Assembly: GCA_033807775.1 (NCBI GenBank)
Contig: CM066320.1
Coordinates: 182,701,784-182,765,783, forward strand
Direction of reading: 5' to 3'
From: Saussurea involucrata
Taxonomy: Eukaryota > Streptophyta > Magnoliopsida > Asterales > Asteraceae
Length of the DNA stretch: 64,000 nucleotides
The translations under genes were made by a program, and so were the position numbers. The notes under the pieces were generated by a model, which made no database searches, was not told where the DNA came from, and saw only the letters and a program-made list of their open reading frames with translations. Positions 22,032 through 33,112 of the stretch are shown here, one piece after another. Numbering within the stretch: position 1 is the first letter of the stretch; the number at the start of each line of letters is the position of its first letter.

Positions 22032-23683
22032 TGTAACAACCCAAATTTCATAGCAGGCAAACAACCATAAATACGCATTCGAATTACATAAAACCTTGTC
22101 TTTACATCATCAAAATTCATACTAAAACGAAATTGACAGCGGAAGTTTCTAAATCCACAGCCGAGAGCTATTCTATAGTAATCATAGCCAAAACTTGAAG
22201 TTACTCTAAGCTTCAAGTCCTTCTTATCGCCTCCTAGTTCTTACTGGAAGAACCCTTAACATGCTTACCTGAAAATGGTTTAGTTTTGAAAGCGAGTGTT
22301 AGACCAAAAGGTCTAGGGAATTCCCTCCGAAAATAACATGTATCAACAGTAAAAATCATTTAGGTGATAACATCGTAACTCATCACATAAGGTACTGCAC
22401 TGTATGGGGAATCACATAAACACCCGCGATCGGGGCCCAAGCAGACTCCCCTTTCGCCCTCTCGTATCGGGGCCCAAGCAGACTCCCCGATACCCGCCTA
22501 GGAGGAAACGAATTCCAACCAATAGGCTCATCATCCATAACCAAGGGATCATCGGATCCCGAGGCTCACTGATCCCACATTGCAGACCAACATCACATAG
22601 CATGCACATACGTTACATAAAGCATGTAATAAAACCTTACAAAGCATGCCTTACATTTCATCATGTCAAACTTTCTTTTAGATATAAATAGGTACGTTCG
22701 TGAGAAACATGCATTTCGGTTATAAACATTTCGTGCGCTTTAAGAACCATAATCAGTAAAGAAAACGTTTAACACTTTACGCCGTAAAAGGGTTAGGGAA
22801 CTCACCTTGCTTGACGTACAACGCACTTCTTAAATACCTCCGAGCTAAACCACACGAACACCTAAGATAACAGTTTCGCATCAGAAAACAGTTCACCCTT
22901 CTGTCCGGAGAACTCAATCCGGACACAGCTAATTTCCGGATACAGCATTGTCCGGACGTAACACCTTTCCGGACACAACACTTTTCCGGACACAACACTT
23001 ATCCGGACGCTAGACTTATCCGGGCAAAGCTACCCGGACACTAAGTTTATCCGGAGACTTGCAACATATCCGGATACTAAGAAACACCCGGACACTCTCA
23101 CAGGGTACTCACCCGGACACTTGCAAAATCGTTCGGACACTACCGAATAAGAACGTCCGGACTCTACGGCTGTTCGAACTTAGGATTCTTAAAAGTGATT
23201 TACAACTCGATTTAAGCCACTAGCTCGATTAGATAACCACAAGGGTTCATCCACCAACCCCAAATACTCATTTAATACACTTGCTTACCCCTAAATCGGT
23301 ACATACTAAGCAAAATCCTCAAACCCCACTTTTAAGGAAAAAGTGGTTGAAAACTCCTTGAATCTTTGATTTCAGACTTAGGAATCTCGACCAATAAAGC
23401 TAGGAACACGAGAATTAACAGGGATTAAGGGTTACCTTACTGATTTCTTCTTTGATTCTTCACTCCTTTGATTTCTTCCCAAGAAACTCCTTTCTTCTCC
23501 CTTTTTTCTCTTAGCCGCCAAACCACAAGCCAAAAATACTGATTTCTCAATTATGAGTTGCCCTAGGGTATTGAGCCCTTAAGTACTTTCATAAATAACA
23601 AAACAGCCCCTTAACTTATCTTTCAATTCCTGCACAAAGGCCACTAAACTTTCATATTTACAAAAGAAAACCCGGTTGTTACA
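22032..23683 (-). repeat. 5' LTR of element F
   Basis: Nearly identical partner of 16068-17736. Confidence 0.93.
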
Positions 23684-24145
23684 GTATAGGATTTTAATCT
23701 ATCTATATATCTATATAAAGAAGAATAATCAAAAGATGATATGGCATCGTGAGAGAGCATGAAGCAGTAGCTGTTATTTTATATAGATTTGTGAAATAAA
23801 ATATAGCGTTAAGTGAATGAACATTTCATTTATAAATGTGGGTCTTTAATAGTAATTTTACATATCCATTGCAATTTATGCTATTAACCATTTGTTTCTT
23901 TTTTTTGTTATTAAATATTGTTTTCCATTATTTATTTTAACTAATCTTCAATTTATTGCAATCTATGTAAATTAACTTTTTATTTTTCTTTCTTTATGAT
24001 ACCAACCATTCATTTTTCTTTCTTTATGTTACCAACAATTTTGAATTTTAAATTATTTTTAAATAATTTCAACACATTAAATGCTAAAACTTTTCATTTT
24101 CTTTTTTTTAATTTAAATTAGAAATCATTTGTACTTTCATTTCTA

Positions 24146-25170
24146 AACTAACAATGATTATAAATTAAAACTTTTATTAATTTTTATAATTAGACTTAAA
24201 TTAGAATTAGTTTTTTTTAATTACATGATCCATAACTTAATAGGCAAAGCTAACGATGTTTATAAATATAACTTTTTTTATTGAATAAGCTAACAATAAT
24301 AGTAAATAAAATGTTTTATTTCAATTTTTTTATTTTCTTAATAAGCTAACAATGCTTATAAATCAAAAAATTTATTAATTGAGTCTATTTTTTTAGTAAG
24401 GTAACAATGTTTATAAATAATTACAATTTTTTTAGTAAGATAACAATGGTTATAAATTAAAATTTTATTTAAAAGAAATCAATTATGTGTCATTCAATAT
24501 TATATATAGTAAGATATCAATCTTTTTGGTACTTAAAAGCTTCTTAATTAAAAAACTTTTCATTTTTTCCTCAACTATGAATAATCAATATATTTATAAA
24601 TTTATAATAATAATACATATTTGTTTATATCTGTTTATTATCTATCTATTATATACTAAGAAACAAGCACATTCAATGGTGTACGGTGTAGTAGGAATTG
24701 AGGCTATGAATTTTCTCATAATATAGTTAAACCCAAGTTGATGAAAAACTAGGTGATGAAGATGTGTATATAAAGGATTTATTGATGTTGATGAAAATTG
24801 TAAAATGATGTTTGGCAAAATATAGTTAAACCCAAGTTTAATAATTAAGTTAAATGTATATTATTCTTTTTGGCTTATTTTAAAATGATTTCAACTAAGT
24901 TTAATGATATTAACATCAATATATAAATTAAACATTAAACAACCAATATATAAATCTAACTATTTTTGTTTTTTGGTAAACTAACAATGCTTATAAATCA
25001 ATTTTTATTAATATTAATTTTTATTGTTTATGAACTTTATTTTTTTAGTAAGGTAACAAATGTTGTAAATCAGTACCTTTTATTTTTATTTATTTTTCTA
25101 TGATCAATAACTTAATCAATGTTAACAGATAATTTAAATTGCTAATTGTAAGGTAACAATGATTATAAAT
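24146..25170. repeat. dispersed short repeats in Helitron 1
   Basis: Copies of (C/G)TAACAATGNTTATAAAT occur near 24148, 24248, 24288, 24344, 24401, 24440, 24980, 25053 and 25153, irregularly spaced and all in one orientation. No function is known to me. Confidence 0.6.
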
Positions 25171-25708
25171 CAATAGTTTTGTTATATGAATCAATCTTTT
25201 AACTTATTTTATTACTTTTTATGTATATAATAATACTATATCTTTAATAAGTAAAATGGTTCATTGGCTAAACATATTTTTTAGCTGACATTTCTTTTGC
25301 AAAAAGATTATCCATATAAAAATTAAGAAAAAAAATGAAATTTTAAGTGGATGTATGAGGTATCATTGTGAAAAATGTTATTTGATTTCTAAATAACCTA
25401 AAAACAGAATGATTACTGATGCATCTTAAACTTTTCATAACAAAATTATCAATATGCACGGATTAACCACCAAGGAAATACATTTCATCTTAACTCTGTC
25501 TAATATTTCTTAAGAAAATGATTTTTGATTTTTAGTAATTTAAAATTTTGAACCATGATTTTTTTTTGGTCATCTACGTCTTTGAAATATATAATTGTGC
25601 ATTGGCTAAAAGAACAACAAGAAATGACGCGGTGGTTTCTTATATATAAAGTGAAATATTGGTTCTTATTAGTTTAATATCTAATACGTAAATATTGGTT
25701 CTTAACGT

Positions 25709-25738
25709 CACCGCGCAACGCGCGGTGCACAACACTAG
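25709..25738 (+). terminator. Helitron 1 3' hairpin and CTAG terminus
   Basis: Stem CACCGCGC/GCGCGGTG with loop AAC, spacer CACAACA, then CTAG. In Helitrons this hairpin marks the end of rolling-circle replication of the element; it is not a transcription terminator. Confidence 0.75.
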
Positions 25739-27596
25739 TCAATATATATATTAAAACAAAAACCAAAGTTGATGACATGGCTCTCCTAAAGGCTAGAAAA
25801 CTTAATTATCTTTTTTCTCCTTAATCATCATTTTAATCCTTTTCTTTTCTTAATTTCCCATTTGCATTAGTTTTTATCTTTTTTCTCCTTAATCATCATT
25901 TTAATCCTTTTCTTTTCTTAATTTCCCATTTGCATTAATTATTAATTATGTTTTCATTTAACATTGGTCCTTTCATTTTCCCAAGCTCCTCTTCATCTCC
26001 CAATATATTAAAGAAGAAAGCATTCATATTGTACTATATATATATCTAATATATTAGTGAAGAAGCCAAAGTTAAATGATGTTTGTGGTTTATATATCTT
26101 ACATGCATTGCACAAAACATTTGATCATGTTCGTTGTTTGGTTGCGACTGAAGTGCCCATGAAGAGGAGCTTGGTCTTTTCTTCACCCCTTAAATCTTGG
26201 AGGCTTTTTTACTATTGTTTCAAATTTTATGGGATTTTTAACTAGGGTTTCTACGATTTTTATAGCCTTTAACGATCATGTTCGTTGTTTATGGTTTAGT
26301 TTTTAATTTTGTCACTACAACATTCAATACCCTTAATTCTATTAAAGATAAACTCACTTTGTCTTTTGATTTTGTGTTTGAATTTTCATTTTTTCTGTTG
26401 TAGAGGAAAGTGGACGTTGATTTAGTTGCGACTGAAGTGTCCATGAAGAGGAGCTTGGTCTTTTCTTCACCCCTTAAATCTTGGAGGCTTTTTTACTATT
26501 GTTTCAAATTTTATGGGATTTTTAACTAGGGTTTCTACGGTTTTTATAGCCTTTAGGGATATTTTTTTGCAATAAACAATGAACCCTTCCTTGAGCAATG
26601 AAAAATTGTCTTTCTCATTGTAATACAACATGTTTTGATCATCATTATTACATGAATTAGATGTGGTAATGAAATGATAGTTTTTCGTGTGGTTAGGAAG
26701 TTTGAAGCTTCATTATGAAGCCATATTATAGATACATCTTTTCAAATAAAAAAATGTATGAGGTATGTACTGAGATTTGTTATAATTAAAAATGTTGTAT
26801 CTACAATGAACCATAAGTGAATAGAACAACTCCAAAAAAATAAAATGATAAAAGAAACATATTAAGAATGATGTGACACATTGTTAAAGTAATATAAATT
26901 TTCTCATTGTTTTGAATTTTTAAAACTTTAAATAAGTAAAAATTATTCTACCCTTACATAAAAAATGTGTATTTCAATAAAAGATTTTTTTCATAATTTA
27001 ACTTCCAATTTAATTACCTTTACATTCTTAACTATCTAACTTCCTAAAGACATTTATGTTAATCTCTCCATCTTTCCATCTATAAATTAAAAGAAACCTA
27101 TAACAAAATTATTTATAAGCTACAACCTAATGCTCTATCAAAATGGAATAACATTTATTGTCTATGTTATGTTTGATTGGGTTTGTATGTTTTTTCTCTC
27201 TCTTTCTTTTTCTCAAAGTTTGCCTTTTTTGATATAGTTATTAACAAAATGTTTAATTACTTAGACCATTCGTCTTCTTTGTTAATATGTAAATTTCTTT
27301 ATTTCTTTTATTTCACAATGATTCTATTTTTTTATTTACATAGCATTTAATAAATATATATACCAACATATTCAAGAACTTATTATATAAATTGAATTAC
27401 TATTATGAGACTTGAATATAATAATATGTGTATTTTTATTTATGTAATAATAAAATGATTATAATTAATATAAATAAATGAAGACGATTACTCACGTCAT
27501 TATGATCATTATCAGCTAGAACACTCTATATATATAAAATTTGAAAAACAATATATTTTTATGATCAATCACACAAATTTTAATAATTTTTCTACT

Positions 27597-27651
<55 letters not shown>

Positions 27652-28260
27652 TTGTATTATCTTCAAATAAAATTAAATATCTAAAATTTGAATAAATATA
27701 TAAAGTTTGAATCAATATATAAAACTTAAAAAATTATTATCATTTAAAATCTTATTAAAATCAATATATAAATATAAATGACATTACAACCAATATATAT
27801 TAATGAAAATAGAATCAATATATAAGTAAATACTTACTATTGAGCTCTTTTTTAATAAACGAAATAGTTATTACATTTAATATCACAAAATAAGATTAAC
27901 ATATAAGTAAATACTAATAACAAAGTATATAAAATTAGAAAGAATAACCTACTACAATCATGAATATATAATTATATCAATATTATTATTTAGTTTAAAC
28001 TGAAATCAAACTATGAATCGATATAATATCTTTCATTTTACATATATGACTAAATCCTTTTTTTTTCAAGATTCTTTACCGATAATGTATGCTTGGAAGA
28101 AATAGTCTCAAGTGAACTAAGGATGATGAGAATATTTCATATTAGGTGAAATATCAATTCGTATTAGTCTAATATATGTTATGTGACCATCAACCCATTT
28201 AATTTTTATTTTTTCTATAACTTTTATCGTCACCATGCAACGCGTGGTGTCGAACACTGG
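25739..28260 (+). mobile_element. Helitron-like element 2 (non-autonomous)
   Basis: It starts TCAATATATATATT immediately after the CTAG of Helitron 1 and ends CTGG (the CTRR consensus). A related hairpin CACCATGC-AAC-GCGTGGTG at 28231-28249 has one T-G wobble. Internal duplications: a 66-bp tandem pair at about 25806-25939, and a ~130-bp direct repeat at about 26140-26270 and 26423-26553. No Rep/helicase is seen. A (TA)n run covers about 27600-27647. Confidence 0.65.
26140..26553. repeat. ~130-bp direct duplication in Helitron 2
   Basis: Both copies read GCGACTGAAGTG(C/T)CCATG to GGGTTTCTACG and are almost identical, separated by ~150 bp that includes a repeat of GATCATGTTCGTTGTTT. An open frame (26057-26245) covers the first copy, but I recognise no protein in it. 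Confidence 0.75.
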
Positions 28261-28822
28261 TATATATTAAAGAGAAAACCACCAAGAATGAGGTGGCACA
28301 ATGACATTTGAGTATTCATCAAATCTTGCAATTTGGTGCATTTTGGTTATCCCACATTGGTGGGGAGACGATAGAATGAAAGAATGATGTGGGTATTTAT
28401 TAGGAGGAGGGAAAATCTTTGTAAAAAGTCATGGGTTAGCTTATTTTGGTTGACCCTCTATATGTGCTCATGTGGTTGGCTAATTTTGGCTAACCATCTC
28501 AAGTTTTGGGTTGGTTGCTTTTCACTATCCCTTTTATTTGTCATCAATATATATATATATATATATATTAAAGAGAAAACTATCAAGAATGAGGTGGCAG
28601 AATGACATGTGAGTATTCATCAAATCTTGCTATTTGTTGCATTTTGGTTATCCCATATTGGTGGGGAGACGATAGAATGAAAGAACGATGTTGGGTATTT
28701 ATTGGGAAGACGGAAATTCTTTGTGAAAACTCATGGGTTAGCTTATTTTAGTTGATCCTCTATATGTACTCATGTGGTTGGCTAATTTTGGCTAACCATC
28801 TCAAGTTTTGGGTTGGTTGCTT
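28261..28822. repeat. ~290-bp tandem duplication in Helitron 3
   Basis: Two units (28261-28555 and 28563-28822) start ATTAAAGAGAAAAC and end AGTTTTGGGTTGGTTGCTTTT. Both include ATCCCA(C/T)ATTGGTGGGGAG. Related, more diverged units follow to about 29150. Confidence 0.8.
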
Positions 28823-29529
28823 TTAAAGGAACAACCAAGGTGAATGAGGTGGCATGATGAGAGTTGAGTATTCCACAAACATTGAAATGTGATTGGGTTT
28901 TATCATTCCACATTGGTAAAAAGATAAAAGTTTTGAAATAGGAATGGTTATAAGAAAAAGAGGATGTATGCTTTCGTGTTAATTCATTTGGTCAGCTCAA
29001 TTTAGGTTACCTTATTTTTGCATCGTCCCACATTATTGAGAAGATACAAGTTTTGAAGTGTGATGTTTCTATAAGAAAGGAGTGATGAATGTTTTTGTGT
29101 CAACTCCTACGGTTGACTCAATTTAGCGTACCTTATATTTGCAAAATATATATATATAACAAATAAAGTTGACTCATTTTACAATACTCAATCAATCAAT
29201 ATATCAATATCAATCAATATCGACATTAATAGATATAACCATGGTTGGATCAAAACTAACTGTAACATCCCAAAAACATACGATCCAAATACGGTTTAAT
29301 AGATAAATCAAAACTGACAAAACCTGGCCCTCGACACAATTTAACAAGAATTTAAATGAGTTTGCGGAAGTACAACCCTAATTACAACTGAGAATAAGTC
29401 TAATATTCAAAAATGGAAGGCTTCTAGTCACTAAGATGCAAGCTCCAGCTCACACCTTCCCCTTCCCTTTGTCCGAGCTCCCTAACACCTGCTTACCTGA
29501 AAGGGTTTTAGTTTTAAAAAGCGAGGGTT

Positions 29530-29543
29530 AGACCATGAGGTCT
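29530..29543 (-). promoter_or_regulatory. conserved LTR hairpin AGACC-TCAT-GGTCT (B)
   Basis: The same 5-bp stem as in A, D, E and F, but the loop is TCAT in place of TTTT. It is followed in sense by TAACCCTCGC and CAGGTAAGC. The second copy is at 33383-33396. Confidence 0.55.
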
Positions 29544-29689
29544 AGTGAGTTCCCTCCACACCGCGTCACACCAAAATATTTCAGTTTATAAAATCAGTTA
29601 TGAAACATTTGTATAAATCATGGTAAACACACAAAATTGATATGCACACATTGACACATGCTACTGGCACGCGCTAAAGTCACACACAC

Positions 29690-29815
29690 CGTGACAGCGC
29701 ATTCGGGCACACACCGCCCATGTCACACACACCGTGACAGAATAATCGGGCACACACCGCCCATGTCACACACACCGTGACAGCATAACCGGGCACACAC
29801 CGCCCATATCACACA
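29690..29815. repeat. 43-bp tandem repeat in LTR B
   Basis: Three units of CACACACACCGTGACAG followed by GGGCACACACCGCCCAT. The matching place in LTR B copy 2 is about 33535-33662. LTR G has a single related unit near 61900-61945. Confidence 0.85.
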
Positions 29816-30225
29816 AAAGCCAGAGCACGGTCACACACATTTTAATCACACATATAAGCCACACATAAAGATCACACATTTAAACCTTGCCTTGAACTAA
29901 GAGCAGTTGAAAAGCACAATGTTAGACAATAACCACACCGCATACAATTTCTTGTCATCTTGCAATAAAAGTAATTGAAAAACACACCGTTTAAATAATA
30001 ACCATGCCACACGCTCAAATCTTTACTTGTAATAAAAGCCGTTGGAAAACTCACAATTTAAATTATAATCATCAACCACACACTTTGTATAAAATTTAGG
30101 TTCAGAAAGACTCACCTGTGGTTACAAGGCAAGCACTATTGTTCAAATCTTGAGTTACACAAGCTTAGTACCTAACAGATCAGACAATTTCTTAATCAGA
30201 AACAAAGATCTAGAACTTACCGGGT

Positions 30226-30455
30226 ACACACACTTTCCGGATACTCCAACTCCCCGAATACCCGAACAGTCCGGACACTATGACTTCTCGGATACCCGAA
30301 CCCCCTCCTTTCCGGACACACTCATTTCCGGATGTTAACACCCGGTAACCCAACCTATCCGGAATGCCACCCATCCGGAAACTCCCAAGAGGACTCTACC
30401 CGGACTCTAGCAACTCATCCGGACACTACTGAAACTGCAGTGTCCGGAAACTACG
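30226..30455 (-). repeat. TCCGGA-rich array in LTR B
   Basis: About ten TCCGGA/CCCGGA cores, spaced irregularly at 15-25 bp. Copy 2 has the same array at about 34079-34308. Confidence 0.75.
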
Positions 30456-30868
30456 GCTGTTCGAAAAACAACCATCTAAAAGTGATTGAAACTCAATTGT
30501 TTGATATCATCTCGATTAGACAACCATCAGGGTTCATCCCCCAACCATAAGCACCCACTTAAACCAATTCTTTACCTCAAAATCGACACTTAATAAACAA
30601 AACCCCAAAATATCCACTAAGGAGAGTTTTGTTGAAAACTCATCAATTCCTCACGATTTCATCCCCAAATTCTTTGATTAAAGAGAAAAGAAAGCTTGCA
30701 ATACTTAGGAAAACGAAGTTATGGAAGATTACCTGAATTAATTCCTTCTTTGGGCAAGAATCCTTCCAAAACACTTCTTTCTCTCTTCTTTTCTCTCTTG
30801 CAGCCGCCAACACCCACAACACAAGTAAATGATACTGATTTTTAGAATTTTCCCGAAGGATTTGTAGC

Positions 30869-30876
30869 TATAAATA
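30869..30876 (-). promoter_or_regulatory. TATA box candidate of LTR B
   Basis: Sense TATTTATA about 100 bp inside the 5' end of the LTR, followed by ATCCCTAGGGC-like sequence (intact in copy 2, altered in copy 1) and then GGCGGC. This places the transcription start early, so U3 is short and most of the LTR is transcribed. Confidence 0.5.
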
Positions 30877-30979
30877 CTTCTCAAAGATTTGCCAAAAGGT
30901 CCCTCAAGTTACACTTTCATTCCTTAGACTTCGGCCACCAAACTTCCAAAACCTACTAAAATTTGGGTTATTACAACTC

Positions 30980-30996
30980 TCCCCCCTTAAAAAAAT
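30980..30996 (-). promoter_or_regulatory. polypurine tract, array B copy 1
   Basis: Sense TTTTTTTAAGGGGGGAGA next to the LTR. The copy beyond LTR 2 is at about 34833-34848. Confidence 0.75.
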
Positions 30997-30999
30997 TCC

Positions 31000-31440
31000 G
31001 TCACCGGAATTCCTCATCGGGAAGCTACGGGTAACCTGCTTTCATCACTACACAAGATAAGACTTATGCTTTCGTCAAACTCCATCGATCGTCACGTCCG
31101 ACTTATCAGACCAGGCATACGAATCATTTCCTATTGCACCCAATGCTAGGACTATCACTTGCTAGCTAATCTATCCCTATGATAACGTCAAACTCTCCTC
31201 GTTCACGGGCACGATTGCAAGGAACACGAGAGGCCCTCAACATAGATACTACCTCTACCAAACACTTTCCTCACGAAGACTCAACTATTAACAGCCATTT
31301 CTACTTCGAACTCACGCTCCAGCCGTCTAGGTTCCACACAAAACGTCGGGCAAATCCCGACGATACAAACGAACGGTTTACACCCAGGTCATAAAACACT
31401 TTAGCAACACAAAATTTAAAAGAAGGATACCTGTGTCAAC
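31000..31440 (-). pseudogene. protease remnant fused to chromodomain tail, family B
   Basis: Downstream of gag, a frame with stops shows GVNRSFVSPGF-like protease residues. Near 31021-31060 it jumps straight to the MKAGYP..LPDEEF tail that matches the last codons of the element A polyprotein (EMKARYPYLF). RT, RNase H and integrase are absent between them. The family is therefore an internal deletion derivative keeping both termini of the coding region. Confidence 0.6.
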
Positions 31441-31494
31441 ACCAGGTATATCTTCCTCCTCATCAGCCGTCATCCGAAAAGCTCTAGCCTTCGC

Positions 31495-32151
31495 CTAAGC
31501 TGGCTCCACTTTCTTTTCCTCCACCCTTCCTCTTTGCCTACCATCGTAACCACCCGAATCCCCCCTCTTCAGTTGAGGGCAGTCGGGTCTTAAATGTTCC
31601 AAGGAACCGCATTGGTAGCAAGCCCTAGGGTTCCTACAGTCTCGTGCCAAATGTCCTAACCTTCCACATTTGAAACATCCTTCGGTTTCTCCCGCACATT
31701 CCCAATGGTGGACTCGATTACAATTCCCACAAGGTTTCTCTTCAAGTTTCGATCCTCCTCGGAACTCTGGCTTGAACACCTTAGCCCGTTCCGAGTCACG
31801 CAATGATCCTTCCCACTTTCTCTTCTCTTTACCCTTCTCCACGTCTTGTCGGTTCTTCTCCTTTTCAACCATTTCAGCCGCATTGATGGCTGCCTGAAAG
31901 GTGATCGGGTTCCTAGCCGTGACCAGTTCCCACACGCTACTATTTAATCCAAAGATGTATCTCTCAACTCGACGTTCCTCATTCGGTACATACAACTCAG
32001 CGAACCTCGCCTTTTCCATAAACTTCGTGGTATATTCTCTCACCGTCATTCCACCTTGTTCCAAACTCATGAACTCTTCTTCTAGTCGTTTCACTGCCGC
32101 CAGAGGGCAAAACGACGCCTTGAACTTTGAGACAAAGGTCTCCCACGTCAT
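31495..32151 (-). pseudogene. gag core and zinc-knuckle segment, family B
   Basis: 218 codons. The gag core (FKASFCPLAAVKRLEEEF, MTVREYTTKFMEKARFAELYVP) is close to element A. It is followed by CGNCNRVHHWEC and two CCHC knuckles (CFKCGRLGHLARDC, CYQCGSLEHLRPDC). Compared with A, a block of codons encoding the end of the MELVFNTC helix region is missing just upstream, with a frame change. If any copy were intact, gag could form particles while enzymes came from another element. Confidence 0.88.
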
Positions 32152-32837
32152 ACTCTTAGCAGCCTTTGACCCTTCCCCCGCGGTCTCCGTATCCAGTTAC
32201 AGGTGTTGAACACCAGTTCCATTTCCCTGATCCACTTTATCGCCAACACGGGGTCGCATTCTCCCTTGAAAACAGGTGGCTTACAAGAAGCGAATGCCTT
32301 GTAACTACACCCTCCACTTAGCACTCGATCATTTACCGCCAACGGGTTTGACTGAGTAGGGCTTCCCGAAGCTGAACCATGAGAGCTAGTCTCCCCTCCC
32401 TTACTACCACTGGCCTCCTTACTCCCCGAAGTTGCCTCGTTCTACTTAGCCAACAGTGCTTTCAATGTATCCTGGATTTCTCCCAATGCAGTGGAAAAAA
32501 TTTCTTGGGTCACAAAGGCTTGAGCACGGCCTCGCCCACGACTTCCACCTCGGCTTGCTCCCCGCCTGGACGCAGAGCTCTCCTGATGAGACGTCCCTGG
32601 TTCTTACAGAATTCCTGCGCTCCTCGTCCCACGAGTAACCCGTGCCCTCACTACAGCTCTTTCCACGTTCTCATTCACCTGAGTAGCCGCTCGTCGGGGT
32701 GCTCTTCCTCTTCCCCTTCCTCGGCCTCTTTCTCGACCTCTACCCCTACCACGTCCGGCCGCCGGCACAGGTGGTGCTTCCATTTCGATTTCCTCATCAG
32801 TAGGTTCCGACACGTCCCTCATTGATCTCCTCAACAT
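32148..32837 (-). pseudogene. gag N-terminal segment, family B
   Basis: The ATG at 32837 opens MLRRSMRDVSEP. An Arg/Gly-rich stretch follows, like element A. An early stop lies after RSAGIL, and an in-frame TAG occurs where A has a glutamine in LLTKQNE. The segment SYKAFASCKPPVFKGECDPVLAIKWIREMELVFNTC matches A residues ~178-212, after which the frame breaks. Confidence 0.8.
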
Positions 32838-32920
32838 GATTACTGACTAATAAAGAAACACCAACAACATTAAGCCTACAGTTCCAAGATAATAAGGCAA
32901 TTAAGCACTTACATGTACCT

Positions 32921-32963
32921 GTAAGCTCGTAATTACACTGGCCAGGTGTAATTTCCAACTTAC
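32921..32963 (-). promoter_or_regulatory. leader stem-loop with TGGCCA apex, family B
   Basis: Outer arms GTAAGTT and AGCTTAC keep pairing through a T-G wobble. Inner arms ATTACAC/TGTAAT and the TGGCCA tip are intact. It lies between the PBS and the gag ATG. Confidence 0.6.
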
Positions 32964-33097
32964 CTTACATGACAGTCCTCGCCACCCTATTAATCATTCT
33001 ACCCAGTCTTGCTAAGGTCCTCCTAGTTCTCAGTTGTATTCTCTAACTCCACAGTTTAAGTTTAGGTCCGTCCGGTCACCTAAATCTCTTAAACTAA

Positions 33098-33110
33098 GGC
33101 TCTGATACTA
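33098..33110 (-). promoter_or_regulatory. primer-binding site, family B
   Basis: Sense TAGTATCAGAGCC, the Met-tRNA PBS with one G-to-A change, adjacent to LTR copy 2. Confidence 0.8.
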
Positions 33111-33112
33111 TT

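Larger units (their letters stand above)
16068..23683 (-). mobile_element. LTR element F, non-coding LARD
   Basis: Two ~1.65-kb LTRs flank a 4.3-kb internal region. The target duplication GTATA is perfect (16063-16067 and 23684-23688). PBS, leader stem-loop, gag-start remnant and PPT are all present, but I find no gag, protease, RT or integrase coding. The two LTRs are nearly identical, apart from a ~17-bp unit difference in the TCCGGA array, so insertion looks recent. An element with complete cis-signals and no proteins must be moved in trans. Confidence 0.92.
23698..25738 (+). mobile_element. Helitron-like element 1 (non-autonomous)
   Basis: It begins TCTATCTATATATC after an A and ends CTAG before a T. 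A perfect 8-bp GC-rich hairpin (CACCGCGC-AAC-GCGCGGTG) lies 7 nt before CTAG, the textbook Helitron 3' end. There is no Rep/helicase gene. The interior is very AT-rich and holds about nine copies of a TAACAATGNTTATAAAT-like word between 24146 and 25170. Confidence 0.75.
29261..30975 (-). repeat. LTR B, copy 1
   Basis: 1715 bp from TGTAACATCCC to ATTTGGGTTATTACA. It contains the hairpin 29530-29543, three 43-bp units, a TCCGGA array at 30226-30455 and a TATA-like box at 30869-30876. Confidence 0.92.

Noticed and set aside
26057..26245. 62-codon frame in Helitron 2 as a captured gene exon
   Set aside because: No recognisable domain and half of it is a direct duplication also present at 26423-26553; not enough to claim a captured gene.
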